Source: Flavobacterium acetivorans (GTDB lineage Bacteria; Bacteroidota; Bacteroidia; Flavobacteriales; Flavobacteriaceae). From it: 64,000 nt of DNA. Below are positions 17,230-25,966 of the stretch, piece by piece. Each line of letters opens with the position of its first letter. The stretch's first letter is position 1. A model generated the notes under the pieces. It was given only the letters and a program-made list of their open reading frames with translations, did not search any database and was not told the origin of the DNA. Location of the stretch: positions 1-64,000 of the forward strand of contig NZ_CP087132.1 in NCBI RefSeq assembly GCF_020911885.1, written 5' to 3'. The position numbers and the translations under genes are program-made.

Positions 17230-17763
17230 TTAAAGTTGTTGATTAATTAATTGAAAAACGGCTTCATCCACATAATTGCCATTGATAAGATTCCAATCTT
17301 TTTTTATGCCAATACATTGAAAGCCAAATTTAGTAAAAAGAGCCTTACTTGCTACATTTTCGACACCTATATTTGCATACAGCTGGTGTAAATTAAGGTT
17401 CCTAAAAGCATACTGAATCAATAATTCCACTGCTTCCGAACCAATATTCTGATTCCTGTTTTCATTACCCTGTATCACTATTCCTATACCCGCTCTATTG
17501 TTCTTTGGATCAAAATCAAACAAATCAATCAATCCTATAGCAGGAAAATCTTGATCTTGACAAATGGCCAATCGCAATTGCTTAGCTTCATAAATATCCT
17601 GATGTGCATTTTCTAAATATTGTCTTACTAAAAATCGACTATATGGCGTATGGGTATTACTCACTTCCCAAATGCTCTGATCGTTTTCTATGGCATAAAT
17701 AAACTCCAAATCATTGGGTTCTAATGCTCGGATGTAGATATTGTCTCCTTTTAAGGTAATCAT
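17230..17763 (-). CDS. GNAT family N-acetyltransferase (RimJ/RimL-like)
   Basis: A 177-residue acetyltransferase of the GNAT_3 type. The opening LKGDNIYIRALEPNDLEFIY is the usual RimJ/RimL start, and the acetyl-CoA loop is represented by GIGIVIQGNENRNQNIGSEAVELL. The C-terminal FRNLNLHQLYANIGVENVASKALFTKFGF is the standard last part of the fold. Substrate cannot be told from sequence: ribosomal protein N-termini, amino sugars and polyamines are all used by relatives. It sits 20 bp after dapF and 10 bp before mltG on the same strand, so it is co-transcribed with cell-wall genes. Confidence 0.85.
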   Translation of the reverse strand: MITLKGDNIYIRALEPNDLEFIYAIENDQSIWEVSNTHTPYSRFLVRQYLENAHQDIYEAKQLRLAICQDQDFPAIGLIDLFDFDPKNNRAGIGIVIQGNENRNQNIGSEAVELLIQYAFRNLNLHQLYANIGVENVASKALFTKFGFQCIGIKKDWNLINGNYVDEAVFQLINQQL

Positions 17764-17783
17764 AGCGTTTTGAGTAGGTTTAA

Positions 17784-18566
17784 TTAAATCGAAATGGTTC
17801 CTTTAAAAACAAATTCGGCAGGGCCTTTTAGATAAACATTGGTAAACTGATTGTCCTTTTTATCAAAAGAAACGATTAGCTTCCCTCCTTCCACATTCAA
17901 ATCAATCGAAGTAGCCTGGGTTGCTCCAGTTGCATTCATGGCAATAGCAACTGCTGTTGCGCCCGTCCCGCAAGCCAATGTTTCATCTTCAACTCCCCTT
18001 TCATAAGTACGGAGCGAGAAAGTGTTTTCGTCAATTTTTTTAACGAAATTGATATTGCTCCCTTCTTTTCCATATAATTTGCCATAACGAATTTCGGAGC
18101 CTTTTTCTTTTACATTATAATGTTCCAAATCGTCAACCAATTGTACATGATGAGGAGAACCCGTGTTTAAAAAAGTATAATCCGACGCCTTTTTGATATC
18201 AGCGACATCAATCATTTGCAGCGAGACGATTCCGTCTTCACTCACAGAGGCATGATGCAACCCATCAACAGCATTAAACACAGCCTTATTATCAATTACA
18301 TCGAGTTTTTTGGCGAAAGCCACTAAACATCTTCCTCCGTTGCCGCACATCGTACTTTGATTCCCATCGGAATTGTAATACACCATTTTGAAATCAACTT
18401 TCGGGTCATTTTCTAATAAAATAAGTCCGTCCGCGCCAATCCCGAAACGCCTGTCGCACAAATGGGCAATCTGTTTTATATCTTCTTTTGGAAAAGTATT
18501 GGAACGATTATCAATCATCACAAAATCATTTCCGGTTCCTTGGTATTTAAAAAATTCTATTTGCAT
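17784..18566 (-). CDS. dapF: Diaminopimelate epimerase
   Basis: DapF converts LL-diaminopimelate to the meso form, the last common step before peptidoglycan cross-linking and lysine synthesis. The start at 18566 (MQIEFFKYQGTGNDFVMIDN) gives 260 residues with the canonical beginning; the longer reading from 18620 adds 18 non-conserved residues. The two catalytic cysteines are visible in STMCGNGGRC and in ETLACGTGATA, the two half-domain motifs of the cofactor-independent racemase fold. It is the first gene of a dapF-GNAT-mltG-DUF2279 run on the minus strand and is divergent from the degP-like gene. Confidence 0.96.
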   Translation of the reverse strand: MQIEFFKYQGTGNDFVMIDNRSNTFPKEDIKQIAHLCDRRFGIGADGLILLENDPKVDFKMVYYNSDGNQSTMCGNGGRCLVAFAKKLDVIDNKAVFNAVDGLHHASVSEDGIVSLQMIDVADIKKASDYTFLNTGSPHHVQLVDDLEHYNVKEKGSEIRYGKLYGKEGSNINFVKKIDENTFSLRTYERGVEDETLACGTGATAVAIAMNATGATQATSIDLNVEGGKLIVSFDKKDNQFTNVYLKGPAEFVFKGTISI

Positions 18567-18586
18567 TATCTTTAGATTGTGTTTCA

Positions 18587-18594
18587 CAAAAGTA
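18587..18594 (-). promoter_or_regulatory. Candidate -7 promoter element for dapF
   Basis: On the minus strand this reads TACTTTTG, a match to TAnnTTTG, 20 bp before the chosen dapF start. It supports the shorter start, because a start at 18620 would lie upstream of it. A clear TTTG partner was not found. Confidence 0.45.
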
Positions 18595-18703
18595 CGAACT
18601 ATTAACGAAATGTTAATCATTGTTAAAGAGCGTTAAACTGTTTTTTGTGGTATCATTTTAGCTTTATTTTTACTTAACAAATAACGTAAAAACAAACTCT
18701 ATT

Positions 18704-20104
18704 ATGAAACAATATTCTCAGCTTTTTCTAGTGTCGTTAGTAAGCGGAGCGATGACATTAGGAGCTTACAAATTACTATTTGACTCCAATGGTTATTTTT
18801 CGACCAATAGCAATTCAATAACAACTACAGCGGCCGATTCTTATGCAAAAAAAGTGGGCTTATCCGGCGAAGTACTTGATTTTACCGAAGCTGCCGAAAA
18901 AACAATACATACGGTAGTTCACGTAAAAAATGTATCTTATAAAACCATTTCAAATCCGATGTTGGAGTATTTCTATGGATACAAAGGAGGGCAAGCCCAA
19001 GAACAAATAGGAACGGGATCCGGAGTAATTATCTCGGAAGATGGTTATATCGTAACCAATAATCATGTGATAAAAGACGCCTCAGAAATTGAAATTACTC
19101 TAAACAACAAAAAATCATACAAGGCAAAGCTCATTGGCACCGATTCGAAAATGGACATTGCTCTGTTAAAAATTAATGCCGATGAAAAATTAGCTTATAC
19201 CGCTTTTGCGAACTCCGATTCGGTTAAAATTGGCGAATGGGTACTTGCTGTCGGAAATCCGTACAACTTAAATTCGACGGTAACAGCAGGAATTGTCTCG
19301 GCCAAAGCCAGAAACATAGGAACCAGCGGTATTCAATCTTTCATTCAAACCGATGCCGCCGTAAATCCGGGAAACAGTGGTGGAGCCTTAGTCAATACCC
19401 GAGGTGATTTAATAGGAATCAATACCATGATTTCCTCCACGACAGGTTCGTATGTAGGCTATTCCTTTGCCGTTCCTTCTAATATTGCCCGAAAAATTAT
19501 TGAAGACCTTATGGAATATGGCAATGTGCAAAGAGGAATTCTAGGTGTTCAGGGTGGCGAATTGAATGCTACGGCTTCTAAAGAACTAGGCATAAACCAA
19601 ACGGAGGGTTTCTACATTAATGATGTGACCAAAAATTCCGGGGCTTCTAAATCAGGACTTCAAAAAGGAGACATTATCATTAAACTGGACAATCAAAACA
19701 TCGCTACTTATGCCGATCTTTCGGGTTACATTAATACCAAAAGACCCAATGATAAAGTAGAGGTTACTTTTATCCGAGATGGAAAAAATAAAAATGTGAC
19801 TGTCATCCTGAGCAAAAATGAGTTTTTTAGCACCGAATTCAAAGGAATAGAATTAGAAAACCTGAATGCTTCAGACAAAAAGAAATTTAACATCAATTAT
19901 GGCGTAAAAATAAAAGCCATCAACAATGAAAATTTGATACGGTACGAAGAAGAACTGAAAGGAAACATCATTCTAAGTATTGACAATGTAAAAGCAACCG
20001 ATATTGAAACGGTTTCCAAACTTTTAAATAAAAAAGAAGAAAACCAAAGTATTCGTCTCGAAATGATCAATAAAAACGGGGAACTCATTCGAATCATCAT
20101 CTAA
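18704..20104 (+). CDS. DegP/HtrA-type periplasmic serine protease (Do-like)
   Basis: An envelope quality-control protease of 466 residues. It has an N-terminal signal peptide or anchor (LFLVSLVSGAMTLGAYKLL), a trypsin-like domain with catalytic triad His121 (NNHVIKD), Asp151 (SKMDIALL) and Ser225 (NPGNSGGAL), and two PDZ domains (about 275-365 and 385-466), the second more divergent. The layout matches DegP/DegQ. It degrades misfolded exported proteins and may act as a chaperone. It is divergent from dapF and followed by a strong terminator, so it is probably monocistronic. Assignment to DegP, DegQ or DegS cannot be made by eye, but two PDZ domains argue against DegS. Confidence 0.94.
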   Translation: MKQYSQLFLVSLVSGAMTLGAYKLLFDSNGYFSTNSNSITTTAADSYAKKVGLSGEVLDFTEAAEKTIHTVVHVKNVSYKTISNPMLEYFYGYKGGQAQEQIGTGSGVIISEDGYIVTNNHVIKDASEIEITLNNKKSYKAKLIGTDSKMDIALLKINADEKLAYTAFANSDSVKIGEWVLAVGNPYNLNSTVTAGIVSAKARNIGTSGIQSFIQTDAAVNPGNSGGALVNTRGDLIGINTMISSTTGSYVGYSFAVPSNIARKIIEDLMEYGNVQRGILGVQGGELNATASKELGINQTEGFYINDVTKNSGASKSGLQKGDIIIKLDNQNIATYADLSGYINTKRPNDKVEVTFIRDGKNKNVTVILSKNEFFSTEFKGIELENLNASDKKKFNINYGVKIKAINNENLIRYEEELKGNIILSIDNVKATDIETVSKLLNKKEENQSIRLEMINKNGELIRIII

Positions 20105-20126
20105 GCTTTCGATCCCCTAAAAAACA

Positions 20127-20164
20127 AAGCCAGCTTGAAAAAAAACAAGTTGGCTTTTTTTATT
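20127..20164 (+). terminator. Rho-independent terminator
   Basis: AAGCCAGCTTG (20127-20137) pairs with CAAGTTGGCTT (20146-20156) with a G-T wobble, followed by a T run. It ends the DegP-like gene. Confidence 0.88.
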
Positions 20165-20182
20165 AAAAAAAACCGAAAATAG

Positions 20183-20213
20183 TTTACGAAATCGATTGAA
20201 ATGGGTACTTTTG
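20183..20213 (+). promoter_or_regulatory. Candidate promoter for the GAPDH gene
   Basis: TTTA (20183-20186), a 19 bp spacer and TACTTTTG (20206-20213) fit the Bacteroidota consensus TTTG-N19-TAnnTTTG with one mismatch. The ATG is 48 bp downstream. Confidence 0.55.
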
Positions 20214-20261
20214 CACCAAATTTAAAAAAATAACCACTCAATTTTTACAAATTTTCACCTT

Positions 20262-21710
20262 ATGAACAATACCGTTTTGTATCAAAAAGAAATTTCATTT
20301 CAAGTCGACAGACGTCGTGCAGGAGTCGAATTAATCAAAATCATCAGTGATTTATGGTATGACAAATCCATAGAAATGGTTTTGTTCAAAAATCAATTGC
20401 TCGATAAAAACGTAAGTGATATTATCAACCTGCATCAATATGCGGGTGAATTTGTGGGCAAACCAATTACAGTTTTTGATTCGGTAGAAATTGCAAGAGT
20501 CGTTTTAGAATTAGACTTGCCGCCTTCAAAATTAGATATTGGTAAACTAACTTACGAATACCTATTGGAAGATGAAAAATACCCAGATGCCAGACATTTT
20601 GTATTGGACAAATTAAAAGATGCCAGATTCTCTGAAGAAATTCAACCAAAAGACGTTGTTCTTTATGGCTTTGGTAGAATTGGACGTTTATTAGCTCGCG
20701 AGCTGATGTCCAAAACTGGGAAAGGAAATCAATTGCGATTGAGAGCTATTGTAACCCGAGATAAAAACGATGCTTCTTCTCTAGAAAAAAGAGCTTCTTT
20801 GTTGCGTTATGACTCTATTCACGGAGATTTTCAAGGCTCAGTAACTGCTGATCCGGAAAATAATGCCTTGATCATCAATGGAACCACTGTTCATATCATC
20901 ACAGCAAATGCTCCAGAAGAAATCGATTATACAGCATATGGAATTGACAATGCTTTAGTCATTGACAATACAGGAGCGTTCACCACTAAAGAAGCCCTTA
21001 GCAGGCATTTAGTTTCTAAAGGTGCCGATAAAGTTTTACTTACCGCTCCAGGAAAAGGAGTTCCAAATATTGTTCATGGGGTAAACCAGAACGAGTACAA
21101 TCCTGACGAAATTGACATTTTCTCAGCAGCATCTTGTACTACAAATGCAATTACACCCATCCTAAAAGCAGTCGAAGATACTTTAGGAGTTGTTAAAGGA
21201 CACTTGGAAACGATTCACGCTTACACAAATGATCAAAACTTGGTGGACAACATGCACAAAAAGTACCGTCGTGGTAGAGCTGCAGCACTAAATATGGTTA
21301 TTACAGAAACTGGTGCCGGAAGTGCTGTTGCAAAAGCATTGCCATCCTTGGAAGGAAAATTAACTTCAAATGCCATTCGCGTTCCTGTCCCAAATGGCTC
21401 ATTAGTAGTATTGAATCTTGAAGTAAACAAAGAAACTTCGATTGAAGAAATCAATGCTATAATGAAAAAATACGCTTTAGAAGGTGAACTCGTAGAGCAA
21501 ATCAAATATTCTTTGAATAATGAATTAGTCTCTTCGGATATTGTGGGTACATCAGCACCCGCAATTTATGATAGCAACGCCACTATTGTTTCGGCAGATG
21601 GAAAAAATATCGTCCTATATATTTGGTATGACAATGAATTTGGATACAGTCATCAAGTAATCCGTTTGGCCAAATATATTGCCAAAGTAAGACGTTTTAC
21701 GTACTACTAG
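20262..21710 (+). CDS. Glyceraldehyde-3-phosphate dehydrogenase, long form
   Basis: GAPDH oxidises glyceraldehyde 3-phosphate to 1,3-bisphosphoglycerate, or the reverse. The NAD(P)-binding loop GFGRIGR lies at 136-142 and the catalytic cysteine is Cys292 in ASCTTNAITP. The protein is 482 residues because about 125 residues precede the Rossmann domain; usual GAPDHs are about 335. The extension (FQVDRRRAGVELIKIISDLW and what follows) is helical and not a signal peptide. This long type is known in Bacteroidota and some Proteobacteria, and often coexists with a standard GAPDH; the extension's function is unclear. The ending YIWYDNEFGYSHQVIRL is typical GAPDH. Confidence 0.93.
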   Translation: MNNTVLYQKEISFQVDRRRAGVELIKIISDLWYDKSIEMVLFKNQLLDKNVSDIINLHQYAGEFVGKPITVFDSVEIARVVLELDLPPSKLDIGKLTYEYLLEDEKYPDARHFVLDKLKDARFSEEIQPKDVVLYGFGRIGRLLARELMSKTGKGNQLRLRAIVTRDKNDASSLEKRASLLRYDSIHGDFQGSVTADPENNALIINGTTVHIITANAPEEIDYTAYGIDNALVIDNTGAFTTKEALSRHLVSKGADKVLLTAPGKGVPNIVHGVNQNEYNPDEIDIFSAASCTTNAITPILKAVEDTLGVVKGHLETIHAYTNDQNLVDNMHKKYRRGRAAALNMVITETGAGSAVAKALPSLEGKLTSNAIRVPVPNGSLVVLNLEVNKETSIEEINAIMKKYALEGELVEQIKYSLNNELVSSDIVGTSAPAIYDSNATIVSADGKNIVLYIWYDNEFGYSHQVIRLAKYIAKVRRFTYY

Positions 21711-21814
21711 CCTACAGCTTACAGGTTGGTTATTGCGGTTTGAAATTTTTAGTTTTTAGTTTTTAGTTCAAGTTTTAGATTAAAGTTTACAGCAAGCCAA
21801 CCTGAATTCAATAG

Positions 21815-21849
21815 AAAATCCGTCCCGTTATTGCAACGAGACGGATTTT
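21815..21849 (+). terminator. Rho-independent terminator after GAPDH
   Basis: AAAATCCGTCCCGTT (from 21815) pairs with AACGAGACGGATTTT with a single mismatch, giving a long stem with an ATTGC loop and a T run. It ends the GAPDH transcript; the permease gene converges from the other side. Confidence 0.9.
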
Positions 21850-21971
21850 TTTATACTTACAAAAAACAGAAGCTAAAATAAAGAAAATAGATCACACGGA
21901 TACAGTGCCTTCTCTATGCGATTTATTTTAATTCTCTTTATTCTAGTATCTTTTCTCTTTATTCTAAAAAA

Positions 21972-23378
21972 CTACTCCTTCGCCTTTGTAAGATAGTAAA
22001 CCGGAATACCAACAAGCATAATTAAAACACCCCAACCACAAGTACTCGTTTTTGTGAACAACAAGGTAATGCAAATTGCGCTCGCGATAATAATATAAAG
22101 TCCCGGCAAAAAAGGATACATAAAAGCCTTATAAGGTCTTTCGGCATCGGGCATTTTCTTGCGAAGAATAAAGATTCCTAAAATAGTCAGGATGTAAAAT
22201 ATCAAAACGATGATCACCACAAAATCCAACAAATCACCATATTTACCTGTCATACACAAAGCCGAAGCCCATATACATTGAACCCAAATAGACCAAGCCG
22301 GAACACTGGCCTTGTTCAATTGAGCTGCTTTCTTGAAGAAAACACCATCTTGAGCCATCGTATAATACACACGTGCACCTGCCATAATCAAACCGTTGTT
22401 ACAGGCAAAAGTCGAAATCATAATCATCACAGCAATAATCAGTGTCCCTATAGAACCAAAAATATACTGTGAAGCCACTACACCCACACGGTCAGATTCG
22501 GCTGTGGCAATTTCCTGTAAAGGCACTACGGCAAGAAACATCAGATTAGCCAAAACATAAATAACACATACTGTCAGAGTTCCCAGAAACAAACTCAATC
22601 CTACATTGCGCTTTGGATTTTTAATCTCTCCCGCGATAAAAGTTACGCCTTCCCAGGCTACGCTGGAAAACATAGAACCCACTAAAGCTGCCGACATGGC
22701 CGCAATCAATGCCGTTCCGCTGATAGGTATCCAAGATCCGCTGTTTGTATCAAGTGAAGCTGAAACCCAGGCATTGGTCCAGTTCGCATCCCAAACTTCT
22801 GCTTTGGCAGCAACAAGTCCAAAAACGATCAACCCTAATAAAGATAAAATCTTGATTAACGTAAGCACCGTTTGTAAAATCTTAGAGTTCTTTACCCCGC
22901 GACTGTTAATGTAACTCAAAAAAACGATGGTAATGATGGAAACTATTTGGGCAGCATTAAGTTTAAAGCCACCAAATTCATATAAAATATTAGTATCGCT
23001 AAAAGAAGGAAATATATAGGCGGTAAACTTGGCAAAAGCTACTCCCACGGCTGCAATTGTTCCGGTTTGTATCACGGCAAAAAAGCTCCAACCGTATAAA
23101 AAACCTACAAGTTTCCCATAAGCTTCTTTGATGTACACATACTGCCCACCTGCTTTGGGAAACATAGCGCTCAACTCGCCATAACTTACGGCAGCAATTA
23201 CCGTCGTAACTCCCGTAAGAACCCACATGGCGATAAGCCAGCCGGCAGAACCGAGTTGACGCACCATATCCGAGCTCACTATAAATATCCCCGACCCGAT
23301 CATAGAACCCACCACAAGCATGGTACCGTCTAGAAGGCCGAGTTCTCTTTTAAAATCTTCTGGTTTGTTGTCTTGCAT
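21972..23378 (-). CDS. APC family amino acid permease
   Basis: A 468-residue inner-membrane transporter of the amino acid-polyamine-organocation family with about 12 predicted transmembrane helices. The start FKRELGLLDGTMLVVGSMIGSGIFIVSSDM is the conserved helix 1 region, whose unwound GSGIF binds the substrate amino group and carboxylate. It continues with the TM2 pattern AVSYGELSAMFPKAGGQYVY, also diagnostic of the LAT/SteT group. Substrate is not predictable beyond amino acids. It is separated from its neighbours by 261 bp on each side and is likely a single-gene unit. Confidence 0.9.
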   Translation of the reverse strand: MQDNKPEDFKRELGLLDGTMLVVGSMIGSGIFIVSSDMVRQLGSAGWLIAMWVLTGVTTVIAAVSYGELSAMFPKAGGQYVYIKEAYGKLVGFLYGWSFFAVIQTGTIAAVGVAFAKFTAYIFPSFSDTNILYEFGGFKLNAAQIVSIITIVFLSYINSRGVKNSKILQTVLTLIKILSLLGLIVFGLVAAKAEVWDANWTNAWVSASLDTNSGSWIPISGTALIAAMSAALVGSMFSSVAWEGVTFIAGEIKNPKRNVGLSLFLGTLTVCVIYVLANLMFLAVVPLQEIATAESDRVGVVASQYIFGSIGTLIIAVMIMISTFACNNGLIMAGARVYYTMAQDGVFFKKAAQLNKASVPAWSIWVQCIWASALCMTGKYGDLLDFVVIIVLIFYILTILGIFILRKKMPDAERPYKAFMYPFLPGLYIIIASAICITLLFTKTSTCGWGVLIMLVGIPVYYLTKAKE

Positions 23379-23583
23379 ATAAAACTGAGTTTTAATTTTG
23401 GTTTGGCTAAAGATATACTTTTTTTGGAAAAAGAATAAAATATCAATAAAAGTTACTCTTTTAATTGATCTTTTTGGAGCCTAATTTTAATAACAAACCG
23501 GCTTTTACCGCAACTAGATTCAACTTATCGAAACACTACTTAAACGCTACGAAATAAAAGTACTGTCTACATTAAAACAAAAA

Positions 23584-23609
23584 AAGCTAAACTTGTCAAA
23601 GTCTAGCTT
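23584..23609 (-). terminator. Rho-independent terminator for the CDGSH gene
   Basis: AAGCTAAACTT (23584-23594) and AAGTCTAGCTT (23599-23609) form an 11 bp stem with one mismatch. An A run lies on the left side, which is a T run on the minus strand. It is 30 bp after the CDGSH stop. Confidence 0.8.
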
Positions 23610-23639
23610 ATTTTTAAAGCGATAAAAAAAATGCTTTTT

Positions 23640-23867
23640 TTATTTTGCTTTTACTGGCGGCAAGTCAAATGCCTTAGACTCGTGTTCAAAACCATTACGG
23701 TGAGAACCGTCGCAAAAAGGTTTATTAGCCGATAAACCACAACGACAAAGCCCTAAAGCAGTTCTTCCTTCTAATCCGTATGTATTTCCCTCACAGTCTG
23801 TTATTTCGAATTCTCCTTCTATTTTTATAGATCCATTGCGATTGATTGTCAATTTAGTTTTACTCAT
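23640..23867 (-). CDS. CDGSH iron-sulfur domain protein
   Basis: A 75-residue cytoplasmic protein with the full CDGSH motif: Cys41-x-Cys43-x8-Cys52-Asp-Gly-Ser-His56. These four residues (3 Cys, 1 His) hold a redox-active, acid-labile 2Fe-2S cluster in the mitoNEET family. Bacterial single-domain members may transfer clusters or electrons, but physiological partners are unknown. The gene stands alone between a permease and an anti-sigma-like gene and carries its own terminator. Identification is firm, role is not. Confidence 0.92.
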   Translation of the reverse strand: MSKTKLTINRNGSIKIEGEFEITDCEGNTYGLEGRTALGLCRCGLSANKPFCDGSHRNGFEHESKAFDLPPVKAK

Positions 23868-24007
23868 AATACTATTTACTTTTATTAAAGTTCAAAGATT
23901 GCAAAATATATTTTGAAGGATTTGCATCGCCTTGCTTTTTTAACACTCAAAAGCCTAATTTACATTAATTCTATTTTAGCCAAAAACTAAACATTAGTAA
24001 TATTGCA

Positions 24008-24421
24008 TCAAAGCTCAAATCGCTTATCAAAATAAGCCTTCAAAAATGACACCTGAACAAGTACCATTAATGCTAAAAGAGTCAAAGCATATAATACAAT
24101 TTTAGAGAAAGTAAATTGAAACATTGATGTAGAAATTTTTTGATTCAAAAGAACATTTAAATCTGGAAAATCAAACCAGTTTAGCGTTTGCGATTGTGTT
24201 CCTGTAACTGTATAGCCTAATAAAATTGCAAAACCAATAAAAATAACAAACCAAGCTGTTTTTGAAATCAAAGGTTTATAAACCGTGGTCTCACTTTGTT
24301 TTAAATCAGTAAGCTGAGTCATTATTTGAGCCGTAAAATCAAATGAAGGCGACTCTAAAGTGGCTTTCTCAATCACTCTTCTGGCCAAGTCATCTATTTG
24401 TTTATTTTCGTTCGTGTTCAT
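24008..24421 (-). CDS. Two-TM membrane protein, probable anti-sigma partner
   Basis: A 137-residue protein with a soluble N-terminal region (about 1-50) and two transmembrane helices (about 53-72, TAWFVIFIGFAILLGYTV, and about 107-128, IVLYALTLLALMVLVQVSFL). It lacks a visible ZAS zinc motif. Its start lies 20 bases inside the end of the ECF sigma gene on the same strand, indicating translational coupling. That location and topology suggest a membrane anti-sigma or regulator of the sigma factor, which is an inference from context. No homologous family was recognised. Confidence 0.65.
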   Translation of the reverse strand: MNTNENKQIDDLARRVIEKATLESPSFDFTAQIMTQLTDLKQSETTVYKPLISKTAWFVIFIGFAILLGYTVTGTQSQTLNWFDFPDLNVLLNQKISTSMFQFTFSKIVLYALTLLALMVLVQVSFLKAYFDKRFEL

Positions 24422-24992
24422 AATGCTCTATTATTTCGGGTTCCAATTTTTCTTTTAACAACGAAGCCAATTTTTTTCTGCCTCTAAAGAGTTTTACTTT
24501 GACATTATTGGCTGTCAAACCTACAATTTTAGAAATTTCATCTAAAGATTGCTCTTCAAAATAATACAATGTCAATAAAAAACTATCTTCTTTAGGTAAT
24601 CTATCCAAACAATCATCTATGGCTTGCCGTTGCTCTTTTTCGGCCAAAGCATCAAAAGCATTATCTAATGTTGCTAGCTCACGCTCCGAAAATTCGTCTA
24701 AGACAACTGTCGAATATTCCTGTTTGTACTTCTTTAAAACATCCAAGCAACTATTATAAGTTATCCTATAAATCCAAGTCGAAAACTTAGAATCTCCTTT
24801 AAACTTACTCAATGACTTAAAAACTTTAATAAAAGTATCTTGCGCAACTTCCTCTGCTTCTTCTCTATTTTTAAGCATCCGCAAAGCCAAGGTAAAAACC
24901 AAGTCCTTATAACGATCAACCAAAACAGCAAATGCTTTGGTATCCCCTGCTACAATTTTTGTAATGTAATATTGATCGTCGGTTTTGGTCAT
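24402..24992 (-). CDS. ECF RNA polymerase sigma factor
   Basis: A sigma-70 family protein of 196 residues when started at 24992 (MTKTDDQYYITKIVAGD). The longer start at 25070 adds 26 hydrophobic, non-conserved residues and was rejected. Region 2 is visible as AFAVLVDRYKDLVFTLALRML, EEVAQDTFIKVFKSL and FSTWIYRITYNSCLD. Region 4 shows the helix-turn-helix LYYFEEQSLDEISKIVGLTANNVKVKLFRGRKKL. Regions 1 and 3 are absent, as expected for ECF (group 4) sigma factors. It overlaps a downstream two-TM gene that may hold it inactive at the membrane. The regulon is not known. Confidence 0.93.
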   Translation of the reverse strand: MTKTDDQYYITKIVAGDTKAFAVLVDRYKDLVFTLALRMLKNREEAEEVAQDTFIKVFKSLSKFKGDSKFSTWIYRITYNSCLDVLKKYKQEYSTVVLDEFSERELATLDNAFDALAEKEQRQAIDDCLDRLPKEDSFLLTLYYFEEQSLDEISKIVGLTANNVKVKLFRGRKKLASLLKEKLEPEIIEHYEHERK

Positions 24993-25135
24993 ATAAAGAT
25001 AAGACTGCAACAACAGCTTTTTGGTTACAAAAAAAGTAAAAAAAGTTTTTTTGATAAAAGTTGTAACCAAAATTAGGCTTTCATCGTCCTAAGCTAAGAA
25101 CACATTAAAAATAATCAATTAAAAAACAAATTATC

Positions 25136-25483
25136 ATGGGACCAGACATTCTAGCCTTACCAATTATTTTCGGAGCAATCTTCGGAGTATTTTATTTATT
25201 TTTTTCAACCAGAAACAAAGAGCGTCTGGCACTTATTGAAAAAGGAGCCGATGCCAGTATTTTTATGAGCAAAAGACAAGATACGGCGCCAATATGGAAA
25301 GTATTTATCCTGAATCTTGCGGTGTTGTTAATGGGAATTGGAGCAGGCATCTTATTCGCTTTAATCATTCAGGATCTTTTTGGAGTCACGAGTGAAGCCT
25401 TATTTCCTGGAGTGATCTTTTTGACTGCCGGTACAGGTTTACTTGTTGGTTTTAAAATGACCAAAGATTTAGAAAAGAAATAA
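25136..25483 (+). CDS. Small membrane protein of the DUF6249 type
   Basis: A 115-residue integral membrane protein with three predicted transmembrane segments: an N-terminal one (LALPIIFGAIFGVFYLFF) and two in the C-terminal half (FILNLAVLLMGIGAGILFAL and ALFPGVIFLTAGTGLLVGFK). A conserved-looking cytoplasmic segment NKERLALIEKGADASIF links them. This layout matches the DUF6249 proteins commonly found next to ECF sigma factor genes in Bacteroidota. It is divergent from the sigma gene here, so it may be under its control. Function unknown. Confidence 0.7.
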   Translation: MGPDILALPIIFGAIFGVFYLFFSTRNKERLALIEKGADASIFMSKRQDTAPIWKVFILNLAVLLMGIGAGILFALIIQDLFGVTSEALFPGVIFLTAGTGLLVGFKMTKDLEKK

Positions 25484-25966
25484 TCCGAGTTTCAATAATC
25501 AATCAAATCAAACTGCTACTTCATCAATAGCAGTTTTTTTTATGTCAAGAATATCTTAGCTAAAAAGGAAGCTGTCTTTTTTTTATCTGCATTAAACAGC
25601 AGCCTTAATCTTTAGCCAAATCTTTTTTAGCCCCATTTTATTTTGTATCTTAGCAGTTCAGTTGAAAACAATGAACAAACCACTTTTTTTTCACACAAAC
25701 TCTTGTGCATTAGGACTTTTATTTTCATTGTCCTATCTGCATGATGACTCTTTTCTAAAAAGTTCCAAAGACTTTATATAATAATCCCTGTCAAACCCAA
25801 GGCAGGGAAATCTTCAGATATCCTTTATATACAATTTTAAACCGTCAATAGCTTATTGATGGCATTTTTGTCATTAAATGCAATCTCTTCAAAAAGACAA
25901 TTGGCATTTAATGTTTGGGCCGTTAACAAAAATGCGTCAAAATATTGATCCTAAGAGAATAGAAAA
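25484..25966. other. Intergenic region with terminator
   Basis: Apart from the terminator at 25510-25541, this 483 bp stretch holds no recognisable gene. A 35-codon reading frame from 25877 overlaps the next gene in another frame and is not convincing. The promoter of the Gre-like gene presumably lies near its right end. Confidence 0.4.
25510..25541 (+). terminator. Rho-independent terminator
   Basis: AAACTGCTA (25510-25518) pairs perfectly with TAGCAGTTT (25528-25536), followed by a T run. It ends the small membrane protein gene. Confidence 0.88.
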
